Of a stretch of DNA of 24,619 nucleotides, positions 24,491-24,619 are shown piece after piece. The notes below the pieces were generated by a model. That model ran no database searches, was not told where the DNA came from, and was given only the letters and a program-made list of their open reading frames with translations. The position numbers and the translations under genes were made by a program. Position 1 is the stretch's first letter. Each line of letters begins with the position of its first letter. The DNA is from SVQP01 sp045594445. GTDB taxonomy: Bacteria > Bacillota > Clostridia > Oscillospirales > CAG-272. Location: assembly GCA_045594445.1 (NCBI GenBank), contig JAZNYL010000037.1:1-24619 (forward strand), given 5' to 3'.

Positions 24491-24619
24491 TTATGCAGCT
24501 CGTTCAAATCTGCGTAAGTATTCCTTGCAAAGCTTCATGCGGTCGTAGCCGAACAGCTCGTCAAGATAATTGCAAAGCTCCTCGACGCTGTTGCGCACGT
24601 AAATGGGGTTTTGCGCTTC
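24491..24619 (-). CDS. C-terminal end of an unrecognised protein
   Basis: The last 42 residues of a gene that continues past the right edge. The readable text is NPIYVRNSVEELCNYLDELF followed by a basic helix KEYLRRFERAA and a TAA at 24491-24493. It looks like a helical, charged C-terminus. I do not recognise the family; a glycosyltransferase-like or a DUF58-type partner cannot be decided from this. It reads in the same direction as the transglutaminase-like gene, with 56 bases between, holding a weak hairpin (GGCGG/CCGCC, 24468-24485) without a T run, so the genes may be co-transcribed. Confidence 0.5.
   Translation of the reverse strand, partial: EAQNPIYVRNSVEELCNYLDELFGYDRMKLCKEYLRRFERAA

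Overview
The window looks like chromosomal DNA of a Gram-positive, spore-forming member of the Clostridia, probably an uncultured gut lineage. The evidence is the conserved Firmicutes block yicC-remA-rpoZ-priA-def-fmt-rsmB-rlmN-rsgA-thiN-spoVM, a CD1247-like protein beside efp, consensus sigma-A promoters (TTGACA-17-TATAAT) and strong AAGGAG ribosome sites. Coding regions are fairly GC-rich and biased, so many long antisense reading frames are shadows. I cannot assign a genus.

Left part (1-2838): the 5' end of a degV-family gene on the minus strand with its promoter; a tRNA-Gln(CTG) on the plus strand with a consensus promoter; a decapitated arsC arsenate reductase remnant abutting the tRNA CCA end; a convergent tRNA-Pro(TGG); a gene-free, hairpin-rich stretch; then the minus-strand pair efp and CD1247-like acidic zinc-ribbon protein.

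Centre (2953-15628): one apparent plus-strand transcription unit of about 12.6 kb. I see a good promoter only in front of yicC and a good terminator only after ygiQ. It carries RNA turnover (yicC), the remA regulator, the omega subunit (rpoZ), replication restart (priA), N-terminal Met processing (def, fmt), a membrane zinc peptidase, rRNA/tRNA modification and ribosome maturation (rsmB, rlmN, rsgA), thiamine diphosphate synthesis (thiN), the 25-residue sporulation protein gene spoVM, and a ygiQ-type radical SAM gene. Against the B. subtilis order, gmk, coaBC, prpC-prkC and rpe are absent. A 73-bp inverted repeat lies between rsmB and rlmN.

Right part (15639-24619, minus strand): a two-gene surface locus. 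The upstream gene encodes a 1116-residue membrane-anchored protein with five YDG/MBG-like modules, a transglutaminase-like domain with an intact Cys-His-Asp triad, and four more modules. After 28 bp comes a 1783-residue membrane-anchored protein made almost wholly of about 18 further modules of the same type and with no recognisable enzyme domain. The two look like an enzyme and scaffold pair on the cell surface and are the best candidate here for an undescribed system. An unrecognised partial gene precedes them on the same strand.
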